Shown here: one piece after another, positions 34,401-47,979 of the stretch | Layout: the number at the start of each line of letters is the position of its first letter | Numbering within the stretch: position 1 is the first letter of the stretch | DNA from: Siphonodentalium dalli | Taxonomy: Eukaryota > Mollusca > Scaphopoda > Gadilida > Siphonodentaliidae | Length of the DNA stretch: 64,000 nt | Direction of reading: 5' to 3' | Assembly (NCBI GenBank): GCA_032622095.1 | Contig: CP136066.1 | Location: 130,417,917 to 130,481,916 of the forward strand | Position numbers and translations under genes: made by a program | Notes under the pieces: generated by a model | What the model was told of the DNA's origin: nothing | The model's input: only the letters and a program-made list of their open reading frames with translations | The model's database searches: none

Positions 34401-37400
34401 CACCCCGAGGGGGTGAAAATGGGTATGTGACCATTTTCGAGAACGGTAAGGATTTCGACCGATTTGACGGCATGGTTGGGTGGCCCCGCCCCAAATACCA
34501 CCTAGAAACACCCCACCCCCCACCCATCACCCCCGGGGGGTGCCACCCCCGAGGGGGTGAAAATGGGGTATGGACCATTTTCGAGAACGGTAAGGATTTC
34601 GACCGATTTGACGGCATGGGTGGGTGGCCCGCCCAAATACCACATAGAAACACCCCCACCCCACCCATCACCCTCGGGGGGTGCCACACCGAGGGGTGAA
34701 AATGGGTATGGACCATTTTCGAGAACGGTAAGGATTTCGACCGATTTGACGGCATGGGTGGGTGGCCCGCCCCAAATACCCACATAGGAAACACCCCCCA
34801 CCCTTCACCCCCGGGGGGTGCCACCCCGAGGGGGGTGAAAATGGGGTATGGGACCATTTTCGAGAACGGTAAGGATTTCGGACCGATTTGACGGCATGGG
34901 TGGGTGGCCCGCCCAAATACCACCTAGAAACACCCCCATCACCCCCGGGGGGTGCCACCCCGAGGGGTGAAAATGGGGTAATGGACCATTTTCGAGAACG
35001 GTAAGGATTTCGACCGATTTGACGGGCATCCATGGGTGGGTGGCCCGCCCCAAATACCACATAGAAACACCCCCACCCCCCACCCATCACCCCCGGGGGG
35101 TGCCACCCGAGGGGGTGAAAATGGGGTATGGACCATTTTCGAGAACGGTAAGGATTTCGACCGATTTGACGGCATGGGTGGGTGGCCCGCCCCAAATACC
35201 ACCTAGAAACACCCCCACCCATCACCCCCGGGGGGTGGCCACCCCGAGGGGGTGGAAATGGGGTATGGACCATTTTCGAGAACGGTAAGAATTTCGACAG
35301 ATTTGACGGCATGGGTGGGTGGCCCGCACCAAATACCACCTAGAAACACCCCACCCCCACCCATCACCCCCGGGGGTGCCACCCCGAGGGGGTGAAAATG
35401 GGGTATGGACCATTTTCGAGAACGGTAAGGATTTCGACCGATTTGACGGCATGGGTGGGTGGCCCCGCCCCAAATACCCACATAGAAACACCCCACCCCC
35501 CCACCCATCACCCCCGGGGGGTGCCACCCCGAGGGGGTGAACATGGGGTATGGACCATTTTCGAGAACGGTAAGGATTTCGACCGATTTGACGGCATGGG
35601 TGGGTGGCCCGCCCAAATACCACATAGAAACCACCCCCACCCCACCCATCACCCCGGGGGTGCCAACCCCGAGGGGGTGAAAATTGGGGTATGGACCGTT
35701 TTCGAGAACGGTAAAGATTTCGACCGATTTGACGGCATGGGTGGGTGGCCCGCCCCAAATATCACATAGAAACACCCCCACCCCCCACCCTTCACCCCGG
35801 GGGGTGCCACCCCGAGGGGGTGAAAATGGGTATGGACCATTTCGAGAACGGTAAGGATTTCGACCGATTTGACGGCATGGGTGGGTGGCCCGCCCCAAAT
35901 ACCACCTAGAAACACCCCCATCACCCCCGGGGGTGCCACCCCGAGGGGGTGAAAATGGGGTATGGACCATTTTCGAGAACGGTAAGGATTTCGACCGATT
36001 TGACGGCATCCATGGGTGGGTGGCCCGCCCCAAATACCACCTAGAAACACCCCCACCCCACCCATCACCCCCGGGGGGTGCCACCCCGAGGGGGTGAAAA
36101 TGGGGTATGGACCATTTTCGAGAACGGTAAGGATTTCGACCGATTTGACGGCATGGGTGGGTGCCCGCCCCAAATACCACCTAAGAAACACCCCCACCCA
36201 TCACCCCCGGGGGGTGCCACCCCGAGGGGGTGGAAATGGGGGTATGGACCATTTTCGAGAACGGTAAGAATTTCGACAGATTTGACGCATGGGTGGGTGG
36301 CCCGCCCCAAATACCACCTAGAAACACACCACCCCCACCCATCACCCCCGGGGGTGCCACCCCGAGGGGGTGAAAATGGGGTATGGACCATTTTCGAGAA
36401 CGGTAAGGATTTCGACCGATTTGACGGCATGGTGGGTGGCCCGCCCCAAATACCACCTAGAAACACCCCACCCCCACACCCATCACCCCCGGGGGTGCCA
36501 CCCCGAGGGGTGAAAATGGGGTATGGTCCATTTTCGAGAACGGTAAGGATTTCGACCGATTTGGACGGCATGGGTGGGTGGCCCGCCCCAAATACCACAT
36601 AGAAACACCCCCACCCTTCACCCCCGGGGGGTGCCACCCCGAGGGGGTGAAAATGGGGTATGGACCATTTTCGAGAACGTAAGGATTTCGACCGATTTGA
36701 CGGCATGGGTGGTGGCCCGCCCCAAATACCACATAGAAACACCCCATCACACCCGGGGGGTGCCACCCCGAGGGGGTGAAAATGGGGTATGGACCATTTT
36801 TCGAGAACGGTAAGGATTTCGACCGATTTGACGGCATGGGTGGGATGGCCCGCCCCAAATACCCACCTAGAAACACCCCCACCCATCACCCCCGGGGGGT
36901 TGCCACCCGAGGGGTGGTAATGGGGTATGGACCATTTCGAGAACGGTAAGGATTTCGACAGATTTGACGGCATGGGTGGGTGGCCCGACCAAATACCACC
37001 TAGAAACACCCCACCCCACCCATCACCCCCGGGAGTGCCACCCCGAGGGGGTGAAAATGGGGTATGGACCATTTTCGAGAACGGTAAGATTTCGACCGAT
37101 TTGACGGCATGGGTGGGTGGCCCGCCCCAAATACCACCTAGAAACACCCACCCCCCCACCCATCACCCCCGGGGGGTGCCACCCAGAGGGGGTGAAAATT
37201 GGGTATGGACCATTTTCGAGAACGGTAAGGATTTCGACCGATTTGACGGCATGGATGGGTGGCCCGCCCCAAATACCACATAGAAACATCCCCACCCCAC
37301 CATCACCCCCGGGGTGCCCACCCCCGAGGGGGTGAAAATGGGGTATGGACCATTTTCGAGAACGGTAAGAATTTCGACCGATTTGACGGCATGGGTGGGT

Positions 37401-39261
37401 GGCCCGCCCCAAATACCACATAGAAACACCCCCACCCTTCCACCCCCGGGGGTGCCACCCCGAGGGGGTGAAAATGGGGTATGGACCCATTTTCGAGAAC
37501 GGTAAGGATTTCGACCGATTTGACGGCATGGGTGGGTGGCCCGCCCCAAATACCACATAGAAACACCCCCACCCCACCCTTCACCCCCGGGGGGTGCCGC
37601 CCCGTGGGGGTGGAAATGGGGTATAGACCATTTTCGATAACGGTAAAGATTTCGACAGATTTGACGGCATGGGTGGGTGGCCCGCCCCAAATACCACCTA
37701 GAAACACCCCCACCCCACCCCATCACCCCGGGGGTGCCACCCCGAGGGGGTGAAAATGGGGTATGGACCATTTTCGAGAACGGTAAGGATTTCGACCGAT
37801 TTGACGGCATGGGTGGGTGGCCCGCCCCAAATACCACCTAGAAACACCCCACCCCCCACCCATCACCCCCGGGGGGGTGCCACTCCCGAGGGGGTGAAAA
37901 TGGGGTATGGACCATTTTCGAGAACGGTAAGGATTTCGACCGATTTGACGGCATGGGTGGGTGGCCCGCCCCAAATACCACCTAGAAACACCAACACCCC
38001 CCACCCATCACCCCCGGGGGTGCCACCCCGAGGGGGTGAAAATGGGGTATGGACCATTTTCGAGAACGGTAAGATTTCGACCGATTTGACGGCATGGGTG
38101 GGGTGGCCCGCCCCAAATACCACCTAGAAACACCCCCACCCATCACCCCCGGGGGGTGCCACCCCGAGGGGGTGGAAATGGGGTATGGACCATTTTCGAG
38201 AACGGTAAGGATTTCGACAGATTTGACGGCATGGGTGGATGGCCCGCCCCAAATACCACCTAGAAACACCCCACCCCCCACCCATCACCCCCGGGGTGCC
38301 ACCCCGAGGGGGTGAAAATGGGGTATGGACCATTTTCGAGAACGGTAAGGATTTCGACCGATTTGACGGCATGGGTGGGTGGCCCGCCCCAAATACCACC
38401 TAGAAACACCCCACCCCCCACCCATCACCCCCGGGGGGTGCCACCCCGAGGGGGTGAAAATGGGGTATGGACCATTTTCGAGAACGGTAAGGATTTCGAC
38501 CGATTTGACGGCAGGGTGGGTGGCCCGCCCAAAATACCACATAGAAACACCCCCACCCCACCCATCACCCCCGGGGGGTGCCACCCCGAGGGGGTGAAAA
38601 TGGGGTATGGACCATTTTCGAGAACGGTAAGGATTTCGACCGATTTGACGGCATGGGTGGGTGGCCCGCCCCAAATACCACATAGAAACACCCCCATCCC
38701 CCACCCTTCACCGCCGGGGGGTGCCACCCCGAGGGGGTGAAAATGGGGTATGGACCATTTTCGAGAACGGTAAGGATTTCGACCGATTTGACGGCATGGG
38801 TGGGTGGCCCGCCCCAAATACCACCTAGAAACACCCACATCACCCCCTGGGGTGCCACCCCGAGGGGGTGAAAATGGGGTATGGACCATTTCGAGAACGG
38901 GTAAGGATTTCGACCGATTTGACGGCATCCATGGGTGGGTGGCCCGCCCTAAATACCACCTAGAAACACCCCCACCCCCCACCCATCACCCCCGGGGGTG
39001 CCACCCCCGAGGGGGTGAAAATGGGGTATGGACCATTTTCGAGAACGGTAAGGATTTCGACCGATTTGACGGCATGGGTGGGTGGCCCGCCCCAAATACC
39101 ACCTAGAAACACCCCCACCCATCACCCCCGGGGGGTGCCACCCCGAGGGGGTGGAAATGGGGTATGGACCATTTTCGAGAACGGTAAGGATTTCGACAGA
39201 TTTGACGGCATGGGTGGGTGGCCCGCCCCAAAATACCACCTAGAAACACACCACCCCCCAC

Positions 39262-39305
39262 CCATCAACCCCGGGGGTGCCACCCCCGGGGGTGATGGGT
39301 GGGGT
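39262..39305 (+). repeat. snap-back (palindromic) monomer variant, copy 1
   Basis: After gggggtgcca the sequence reads cccccgggggtgatgggtgg, the reverse complement of the normal tail ccacccatcacccccggggg. A near-perfect hairpin results, with the stem arms separated by about 5 nt. Confidence 0.75.
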
Positions 39306-41486
39306 ATGGACCATTTTCGAGAACGGTAAGGATTTCGACCGATTTGACGGCATGGGTGGGTGGCCCGCCCAAATACCACCTAGAAACACCCCACCCCCCC
39401 ACCCATCACCCCCGGGGGTGCCACCCCGAGGGGGTGAAAATGGGGGTATGGACCATTTTCGAGAACGGTAAGGATTTCGAACCGATTTGACGGCATGGGT
39501 GGGTGGCCCGCCCAAATACCACATAGAAACACCCCCACCCCACCAATCACCCCCGGGGGTGCCACCCCGAGGGGGTGAAAATGGGGTATGGACCATTTTC
39601 GAGAACGGTAAGAATTTCGACCGATTTGACGGCATGGGTGGGTGGCCCGCCCCAAATACCACATAGAAACACCCCACCCTTCACCCCCCGGGGGTGCCAC
39701 CCCGAGGGGGTGAAAATGGGGTATGGACCATTTTCGAGAACGGTAAGGATTTCGACCGATTTGACGGCATGGGTGGGTGGCCCGCCCCAAATACCACATA
39801 GAAACACCCCCACCCCACCCTTCACCCCCGGGGGGTGCCGCCCCGTGGGGGTGGAAATGGGGTATAGACCATTTTCGATAACGGTAAGGATTTCGACAGA
39901 TTTGACGGCATGGGTGGGTGGCCCGCCCCAAATACCACCTAGAAACACCCCACCCCCACCCATCACCCCGGGGGTGCCACCCCGAGGGGGTGAAAATGGG
40001 GTATGAACCATTTTCGAGAACGGTAAGGATTTCGACCGATTTGACGGCATGGGTGGGTGGCCCGCCCCAAATACCACCTAGAAACACCCCACCCCCCACC
40101 CATCACCCCCGGGGGGTGCCACTCCGAGGGGGTGAAAATGGGGTATGGACCATTTTCGAGAACGGTAAGGATTTCGACCGATTTGACGGCATGGGTGGGT
40201 GGCCCGCCCCAAATACCACCTAGAAACACCAACACCCCCCACCCATCACCCCCGGGGGTGCCACCCCGAGGGGGTGAAAATGGGGTATGGACCATTTTCG
40301 AGAACGGTAAGGATTTCGACCGATTTGACGGCATGGGTGGGTGGCCCGCCCCAAATACCACCTAGAAACACCCCCACCCCATCACCCCGGGGGGTGCCAC
40401 CCCGAGGGGGTGGAAATGGGGTATGGACCATTTTCGAGAACGGTAAGGATTTCGACAGATTTGACGGCATGGGTGGATGGCCCGCCCCAAATACCACCTA
40501 GAAACACCCCACCCCCACCCATCACCCCCGGGGGTGCCACCCCGAGGGGGTGAAAATGGGGTATGGACCATTTTCGAGAACGGTAAGGATTTCGACCGAT
40601 TTGACGGCATGGGTGGGTGGCCCGCCCCAAATACCACCTAGAAACACCCCACCCCCCACCCATCACCCCCGGGGGGTGCCACCCCGAGGGGGTGAAAATG
40701 GGGTATGGACCATTTTCTGAGAACGGTAAGGATTTCGACCGATTTGACGGCATGGGTGGGTGGCCCGCCCAAAATACCACATAGAAACACCCCCACCCCA
40801 CCCATCACCCCCGGGGGGTGCCACCCCGAGGGGGTGAAAATGGGGTATGGACCATTTTCGAGAACGGTAAGGATTTCGACCGATTTGACGGCATGGGTGG
40901 GTGGCCCGCCCCAAATACCACATAGAAACACCCCATCCCCACCCTTCACCGCCGGGGGGTGCCACCCCGAGGGGGTGAAAATGGGGTATGGACCATTTTC
41001 GAGAACGGTAAGGATTTCGACCGATTTGACGGCATGGGTGGGTGGCCCGCCCCAAATACCACCTAGAAACACCCACATCACCCCCGGGGGTGCCACCCCG
41101 AGGGGGTGAAAATGGGGTATGGACCATTTTCGAGAACGGTAAGGATTTCGACCGATTTGACGGCATCCATGGGTGGGTGGCCCGCCCTAAATACCACCTA
41201 GAAACACCCCCACCCCCCCACCCATCACCCCCGGGGGTGCCACCCCGAGGGGGTGAAAATGGGGTATGGACCATTTTCGAGAACGGTAAGGATTTCGACC
41301 GATTTGACGGCATGGGTGGGTGGCCGCCCCAAATACCACCTAGAAACACCCCCACCCATCACCCCCGGGGGGTGCCACCCCGAGGGGGTGGAAATGGGGT
41401 ATGGACCATTTTCGAGAACGGTAAGGATTTCGACAGATTTGACGCATGGGTGGGTGGCCCGCCCCAAATACCACCTAGAAACACAC

Positions 41487-41540
41487 CACCCCCACCCATC
41501 AACCCCCGGGGGTGCCACCCCCGGGGGGTGATGGGTGGGG
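41487..41540 (+). repeat. snap-back (palindromic) monomer variant, copy 2
   Basis: Same inverted tail as at 39262, about 2225 bp downstream. It arose once and was copied with the 2.24-kb unit. Confidence 0.75.
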
Positions 41541-42049
41541 TATGGACCATTTTCGAGAACGGTAAGGATTTCGACCGATTTGACGGCATGGGTGGGTGGC
41601 CCGCCCCAAATACCACCTAGAAACACCCCACCCCCACCATCACCCCCGGGGGTGCCACCCCGAGGGGGTGAAAATGGGGGTATGGACCATTTTCGAGAAC
41701 GGTAAGGATTTCGACCGATTTGACGGCATGGGTGGGTGGCCCGCCCAAATACCACATAGAAACACCCCCACCCCACCCATCACCCTCGGGAGGTGCCACA
41801 CCGAGGGGTGAAAATGGGGTATGGACCATTTCGAGAACGGTAAGGATTTCGACCGATTTGACGGCATGGGTGGGTGGCCCGCCCCAAATACCACATAGAA
41901 AACACCCCCACCCCACCCTTCACCCCCGGGGGGTGCCACCCCGAGGGGGTGAAAATGGGGTATGGACCATTTTCGAGAACGGTAAGGATTTCGACCGATT
42001 TGACGGCATGGGTGGGTGGCCCGCCCCAAATACCACATAGAAACACCCC

Positions 42050-45000
42050 CATCACCCCCCGGGGGGTGCCACCCCGAGGGGGTATAAATGGGGTATGGAC
42101 CAATTTCGAGAACGGTAAGGATTTCGACCGATTTGACGGCATCCATGGGTGGGTGGCCCGCCCCAAATACCACCTAGAAATACCCCCACCCCCCACCCAT
42201 CACCGAGGGGTGAAAATGGGGTATGGACCATTTTCGAGAACGGTAAGGATTTCGACCGATTTGACGGCATGTGTGGGTGGCCCGCACCAAATACCACATA
42301 GAAACACTCCCACCCTTCACCCCCGGGGGTGCCACCCCGAGGGGGGTGAAAATGGGGTATGGACCATTTTCGAGAACGGTAAGGATTTCGACCGATTTGA
42401 CGGCATGGGTGGGTGGCCCGCCCCAAATACCACCTAGAAACACCCCCATCACCCCGGGGGGTGCCACCCCCGAGGGGGTGAAAATGGGGTATGGACCATT
42501 TTCGAGAACGGTAAGGATTTCGACCGATTTGACGGCATCCATGGGTGGGTGGCCCGCCCCAAATACCACCTAGAAACACCCCCCACCCCCACCCATCACC
42601 CCCGGGGGGTGCCACCCCGAGGGGGTGAAAATGGGGTATGGACCATTTTCGAGAACGGTAAGGATTTCGACAGATTTGACGGCATGGGTGGGTGGCCCGC
42701 CCCAAATACCACATAGAAACACCCCGATCACCCCCGGGGGTGCCACCCCGAGGGGGTGAAAATGGGGTATGGACCATTTTCGAGAACGGTAAGGATTTCG
42801 ACCGATTTGACGGCATCCATGGGTGGGTGGCCCGCCCCAAATACCACCTAGAAACACCCCCACCCCCCACCCATCACCCCCGGGGGGTGCCACCCCGAGG
42901 GGGTGAAAATGGGGTATGGACCATTTTCGAGAACGGTAAGGATTTCGACAGATTTGACGGCATGGGTGGGTGGCCCGCCCCAAATACCACATAGAAACAC
43001 CCCGATCACCCCCGGGGGTGCCACCCAGAAAGGGTGAAAATGGGGTATGGACCATTTTCGAGAACGGTAAGGATTTCGACCGATTTGACGGCATGGGTGG
43101 GTGGCCCGCCCAAATACCACATAGAAACACCCCCACCCCACCCATCACCCCCGGGGGGTGCCACCGAGGGGATGAAAATGGGGTATGGACCATTTTCGAG
43201 AACGGTAAGGATTTCGACCGATTTGACGGCATGGGTGGGTGGCCCGCCCCAAATACCACATAGAAACACCCCCACCCTTCACCCCCGGGGTGCCACCCCC
43301 GAGGGGGTGAAAATGGGGTATGGACCATTTTCGAGAACGGTAAGGATTTCGACCGATTTGACGGCATGGGTGGGTGGCCCGCCCCAAATACCACATAGAA
43401 ACACCCGACACCCCCACCCTTCACCCCCCGGGGGGTGCCACACCGAGGGGGTGGAAATGGGGTATGGACCATTTTCGAGAACGGTAAGGATTTCGACAGA
43501 TTTGACGGCATGGGTGGGTGGCCGCCCCAAATACCACCTAGGAACACCCCACCCCACCCATCACCCCCGGGGGTGCCACCCCGAGGGGGTGAAAATGGGG
43601 TATGGACCATTTTCGAGAACGGTAAGGATTTCGACCGATTTGACGGCATGGGTGGGTGGCCCGCCCCAAATACCACATAAAAACACCCCACCCCCCACCC
43701 ATCACCCCCGGGGGTGCCACCCCGAGGGGGTGAAAATGGGGTATGGACCATTTTCGAGAACGGTAAGGATTTCGACCGATTTGACGGCATGGGTGGGTGG
43801 CCCGCCCCAAATACCACATAGAAACACCCCCATCACCCCCGGGGGGTGCCACCCCGAGGGGGTATAAATGGGGTATGGACCATTTTCGAGAACGGTAAGG
43901 ATTTCGACCGATTTGACGGCATCCATGGTGGGTGGCCCGCCCCAAATACCACCTAGAAATACCCCCACCCCCACCCATCACCGAGGGGTGAAAATGGGGT
44001 ATGGACCATTTTCGAGAACGGTAAGGATTTCGACCGACCGATTTGACGGCATGTGTGGGTGGCCCGCACCAAATACCACATAGAAACACTCCCACCCTTC
44101 ACCCCCGGGGGGTGCCACCCCGAGGGGGTGAAAATGGGGTATGGACCATTTTCGAGAACGGTAAGGATTTCGACCGATTTGACGGCATGGGTGGGTGGCC
44201 CGCCCCAAATACCACCTAGAAACACCCCCATCACCCCGGGGGGTGCCACCCCGAGGGGGTGAAAATGGGGTATGGACCATTTTCGAGAACGGTAAGGATT
44301 TCGACCGATTTGACGGCATCCATGGGTGGGTGGCCCGCCCCAAATACCACCTAGAAACACCCCCACCCCCACCCATCACCCCCGGGGGGTGCCACCCCGA
44401 GGGGGTGAAAATGGGGTATGGACCATTTTCGAGAACGGTAAGGATTTCGACAGATTTGACGGCATGGGTGGGTGGCCCGCCCCAAATACCACATAGAAAC
44501 ACCCCGATCACCCCCGGGGGTGCCACCCCGAGGGGGTGAAAATGGGGTATGGACCATTTTCGAGAACGGTAAGGATTTCGACCGATTTGACGGCATCCAT
44601 GGGTGGGTGGCCCGCCCCAAATACCACCTAGAAACACCCCCACCCCCCACCCATCACCCCCGGGGGGTGCCACCCCGAGGGGGTGAAAATGGGGTATGGA
44701 CCATTTTCGAGAACGGTAAGGATTTCGACAGATTTGACGGCATGGGTGGGTGGCCCCGCCCCAAATACCACATAGAAAACACCCCGATCACCCCCGGGGG
44801 TGCCACCCAGAAAGGGTGAAAATGGGGTATGGACCATTTTCGAGAACGGTAAGGATTTCGACCGATTTGACGGCATGGGTGGGTGGCCCGCCCAAATACC
44901 ACATAGAAACACCCCACCCCACCCATCACCCCCGGGTGTGCCACCCCGAGGGATGAAAATGGGGTATGGACCATTTTCGAGAACGGTAAGGATTTCGACC

Positions 45001-45600
45001 GATTTGACGGCATGGGTGGGTGGCCCGCCCCAAATACCACATAGAAACACCCCCACCCTTCACCCCCGGGGTGCCACCCCGAGGGGGGTGAAAATGGGGT
45101 ATGGACCATTTTCGAGAACGGTAAGGATTTCGACCGATTTGACGGCATGGGTGGGTGGCCCGCCCCAAATACCACATAGAAACACCCGACACCCCCACCC
45201 TTCACCCCCGGGGGGTGCCACACCGAGGGGGGTGGAAATGGGGTATGGACCATTTTCGAGAACGGTAAGGATTTCGACAGATTTGACGGCATGGGTGGGT
45301 GGCCCGCCCCAAATACCACCTAGGAACACCCCACCCCACCCATCACCCCCGGGGGTGCCACCCCGAGGGGGTGAAAATGGGGTATGGACCATTTTCGAGA
45401 ACGGTAAGGATTTCGACCGATTTGACGGCATGGGTGGGTGGCCCGCCCCAAATACCACATAAAAACACCCCACCCCCATCCTTCACCCCCGGGGGGGTGC
45501 CACCCCGAGGGGGTGAAAATGGGGTATGGACCATTTTCGAGAACGGTAAGGATTTCGACCGATTTGACGGCATGGGTGGGTGGCCCGCCCCAAATACCAC
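42050..45600 (+). repeat. 1.78-kb tandem duplication within array 1
   Basis: Paired rare variants occur at a fixed offset: ggtataaatgggg near 42082 and 43862, the deleted monomer catcaccgaggggtg near 42199 and 43977, gcccgcaccaaatacc near 42282 and 44068, cacccagaaagggtg near 43023 and 44813, and aaacacccgacaccc near 43400 and 45180. Offsets are 1780-1790 bp. Confidence 0.8.
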
Positions 45601-47979
45601 TTAGAAACACCCCATCACCCCCGGGGGGTGCCACCCCGAGGGGGTGAAAATGGGGTATAAACCATTTTCGAGAACGGTAAGGATTTCGACCGATTTGACG
45701 GCATCCATGGGTGGGGGGCCCGCCCCAAATACCACCTAGAAACACCCCCACCCATCACCCCCGGGGGGTGCCACCCCGAGGGGGTGAAAATGGGGTATGG
45801 ACCATTTTCGAGAACGGTAAGGATTTCGACCGATTTGACGGCATGGGTGGATGGCCCGCCCCAAATACCACCTAGAAACACCCCCACCCATCACCCCCGG
45901 GGGGTGCCACCCGAGGGGTGGAAATGGGGTATGGACCATTTTCGAGAACGGTAAGGATTTCGACAGATTTGACGGCATGGGTGGGTGGCCCGCCCCAAAT
46001 ACCACCTAGAAACACCCCACCCCCACCCATCACCCCCGGGGGTGCCACCCCGAGGGGGTGAAAATGGGGTATGGACCATTTTCGAGAACGGTAAGGATTT
46101 CGACTGATTTGACGACATGGGTGGGTGGCCCGCCCCAAATACCACATAGAAACACCCCACCCCCACCCATCACCCCGGGGGGTGCCACCCAGAAAGGGTG
46201 AAAATGGGGTATGGACCATTTTCGAGAACGGTAAGGATTTCGACCGATTTGACGGCATGGGTGGGTGGCCCGCCCAAATACCACATAGAAACACCCCCAC
46301 CCCACCCATCACCCCCGGGGGTGCCACCCCGAGGGGATGAAAATGGGGTATGGACCATTTTCGAGAACGGTAAGGATTTCGAACGATTTGACGTCATGGG
46401 TGGGTAGCCCGCCCCAAATACCACATAGAAAACACCCCCACCCTTCACCCCCGGGGGTGCCACCCCGAGGGGGTGAAAATGGGGTATGGACCATTTTCGA
46501 GAACGGTAAGGATTTCGACCGATTTGACGGCATGGGTGGGTGGTCCGCCCCAAATACCGCATAGAAAACACCCCCACCCCCCACCCTTCACCCCCGGGGG
46601 GTGCCACCCCGAGGGGGTGGAAATGGGGTATGGACCATTTTCGAGTACGGTAAGGATTTCGACAGATTTGACGGCATGGGTGGGTGGCCCGCCCCAAATA
46701 CCACCTAGGAACACCCCACCCCACCCATCACCCCCGGGGGTGCCACCCCGAGGGGGTGAAAATGGGGTATGGACCATTTTCGAGAACGGTAAGGATTTCG
46801 ACCGATTTGACGGCATGGGTGGGTGGCCCGCCCCAAATACCACCTAGAAACACCCCACCCCCCCACCCATCACCCCCGGGGGGTGCCACCCCGAGGGGGG
46901 TGAAAATGGGGTATGGACCATTTTCGAGAACGGTAAGGATTTCGACCGATTTGACGGCATGGGTGGGTGGCCCCGCCCAAATACCACATAGAAACACCCC
47001 CACCCCACCCATCACCTCCGGGGGGTGCCACCCCGAGGGGGTGAAAATGGGGTATGGACCATTTTCGAGAACGGTAAGGATTTCGACCGATTTGACGGCA
47101 TGGGTGGGTGGCCCGCCCCAAATACCACATAGAAACACCCCCACCCTTCACCCCCGGGGGGTGCCATCCCGAGGGGGTGAAAATGGGGTATGGACCATTA
47201 TCGAGAACGGTAAGGATTTCGACCGATTTGACGGCATGGGTGGGTGGCCCGCCCCAAATACCACCTAGAAACACCCCCATCACCCCCGGGGGGTGCCACC
47301 CCGAGGGGGTGAAAATGGGGTATGGACCATTTTCGAGAACGGTAAGGATTTCGACCGATTTGACGGCATCCATGGGTGGGTGGCCCGCCCCAAATACCAC
47401 CTAGAAACACCCCCACCCCCACCCATCACCCCCGGGGGGGGGGTGAAAATGGGGTATGGACCATTTTCGAGAACGGTAAGGATTTCGACCGATTTGACGG
47501 CATGGGTGGGTGGCCCGCCCCAAATACCACCTAGAAACACCCCCACCTCCCACCCATCACCCCCGGGGGGTGCCACCCCGAGGGGGTGGAAATGGGGTAT
47601 GGACCATTTTCGAGAACGGTAAGGATTTCGACCGATTTGACGGCATGGGTGGGTGGCCCGCCCCAAATACCACCTAGAAACACCCCACCCATCACCCCGG
47701 GGGTGCCACCCCGAGGGGGTGAAAATGGAGTATGGACCATTTTCGAGAACGGTAAGGATTTCGACCGATTTGACGGAATGGGTGGGTGGCCCGCCCCAAA
47801 TACCACCTAGAAACACCCCACCCCCCACCCATCACCCCGGGGGTGCCACCCCGAGGGGGTGAAAATGGGGTATGGACCATTTTCGAGAACGGTACGGATT
47901 TCGACCGATTTGACGGCATCCATGGGTGGGTGGCCCGCCCCAAATACCACCTAGAAACACCCCGACCCCCCACCCATGT

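Larger units (their letters stand above)
37560..42040 (+). repeat. 2.24-kb tandem duplication within array 1
   Basis: Rare variants recur at a constant offset: gccgccccgtggggg at 37596 and 39837, ttcaccgccgggg near 38709 and 40946, catccatgg near 38929 and 41166, and the snap-back monomer at 39272 and 41497. Offsets are 2225-2241 bp. Confidence 0.8.
9268..47979 (+). repeat. satellite array 1: ~280 copies of a GC-rich ~137-bp monomer
   Basis: Head-to-tail monomers of about 131-142 bp fill the interval. The conserved core is tgccaccccgagggggtg, gaaaatggggtatgg, accattttcgagaacgg, taaggatttcgaccg, atttgacggcatgggtgg, gcccgccccaaatacc, acctagaaac, then a C-rich stretch ending catcacccccggggg. 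Variable positions (acatag/acctag, cgacag/cgaccg, ggaaatgg/gaaaatgg, catccatgg/catggg) define monomer classes. Every frame has long open stretches because stops are few and monomers are phase-shifted. These are not genes. The plus strand carries the C-runs between monomers and the minus strand the matching G-runs. Confidence 0.97.

Noticed and set aside
9268-47979. Many open frames of 100-509 codons on both strands with periodic Pro/Gly-rich peptides
   Set aside because: All are translations of the satellite. The same DNA gives open frames in most phases, they start and end at monomer indels, and none has a domain or codon bias independent of the repeat.
9268-47979. CRISPR-like array
   Set aside because: Repeats are directly adjacent with no unique spacers, monomers are ~137 bp, and the context is a eukaryotic genome.
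9268-47979. CENP-B box in the monomer (ttcg....a pattern at atttcgaccgatttgacgg)
   Set aside because: The first half ttcgnnnna fits, but the required cggg is neither at the right spacing nor complete. I do not call a box.
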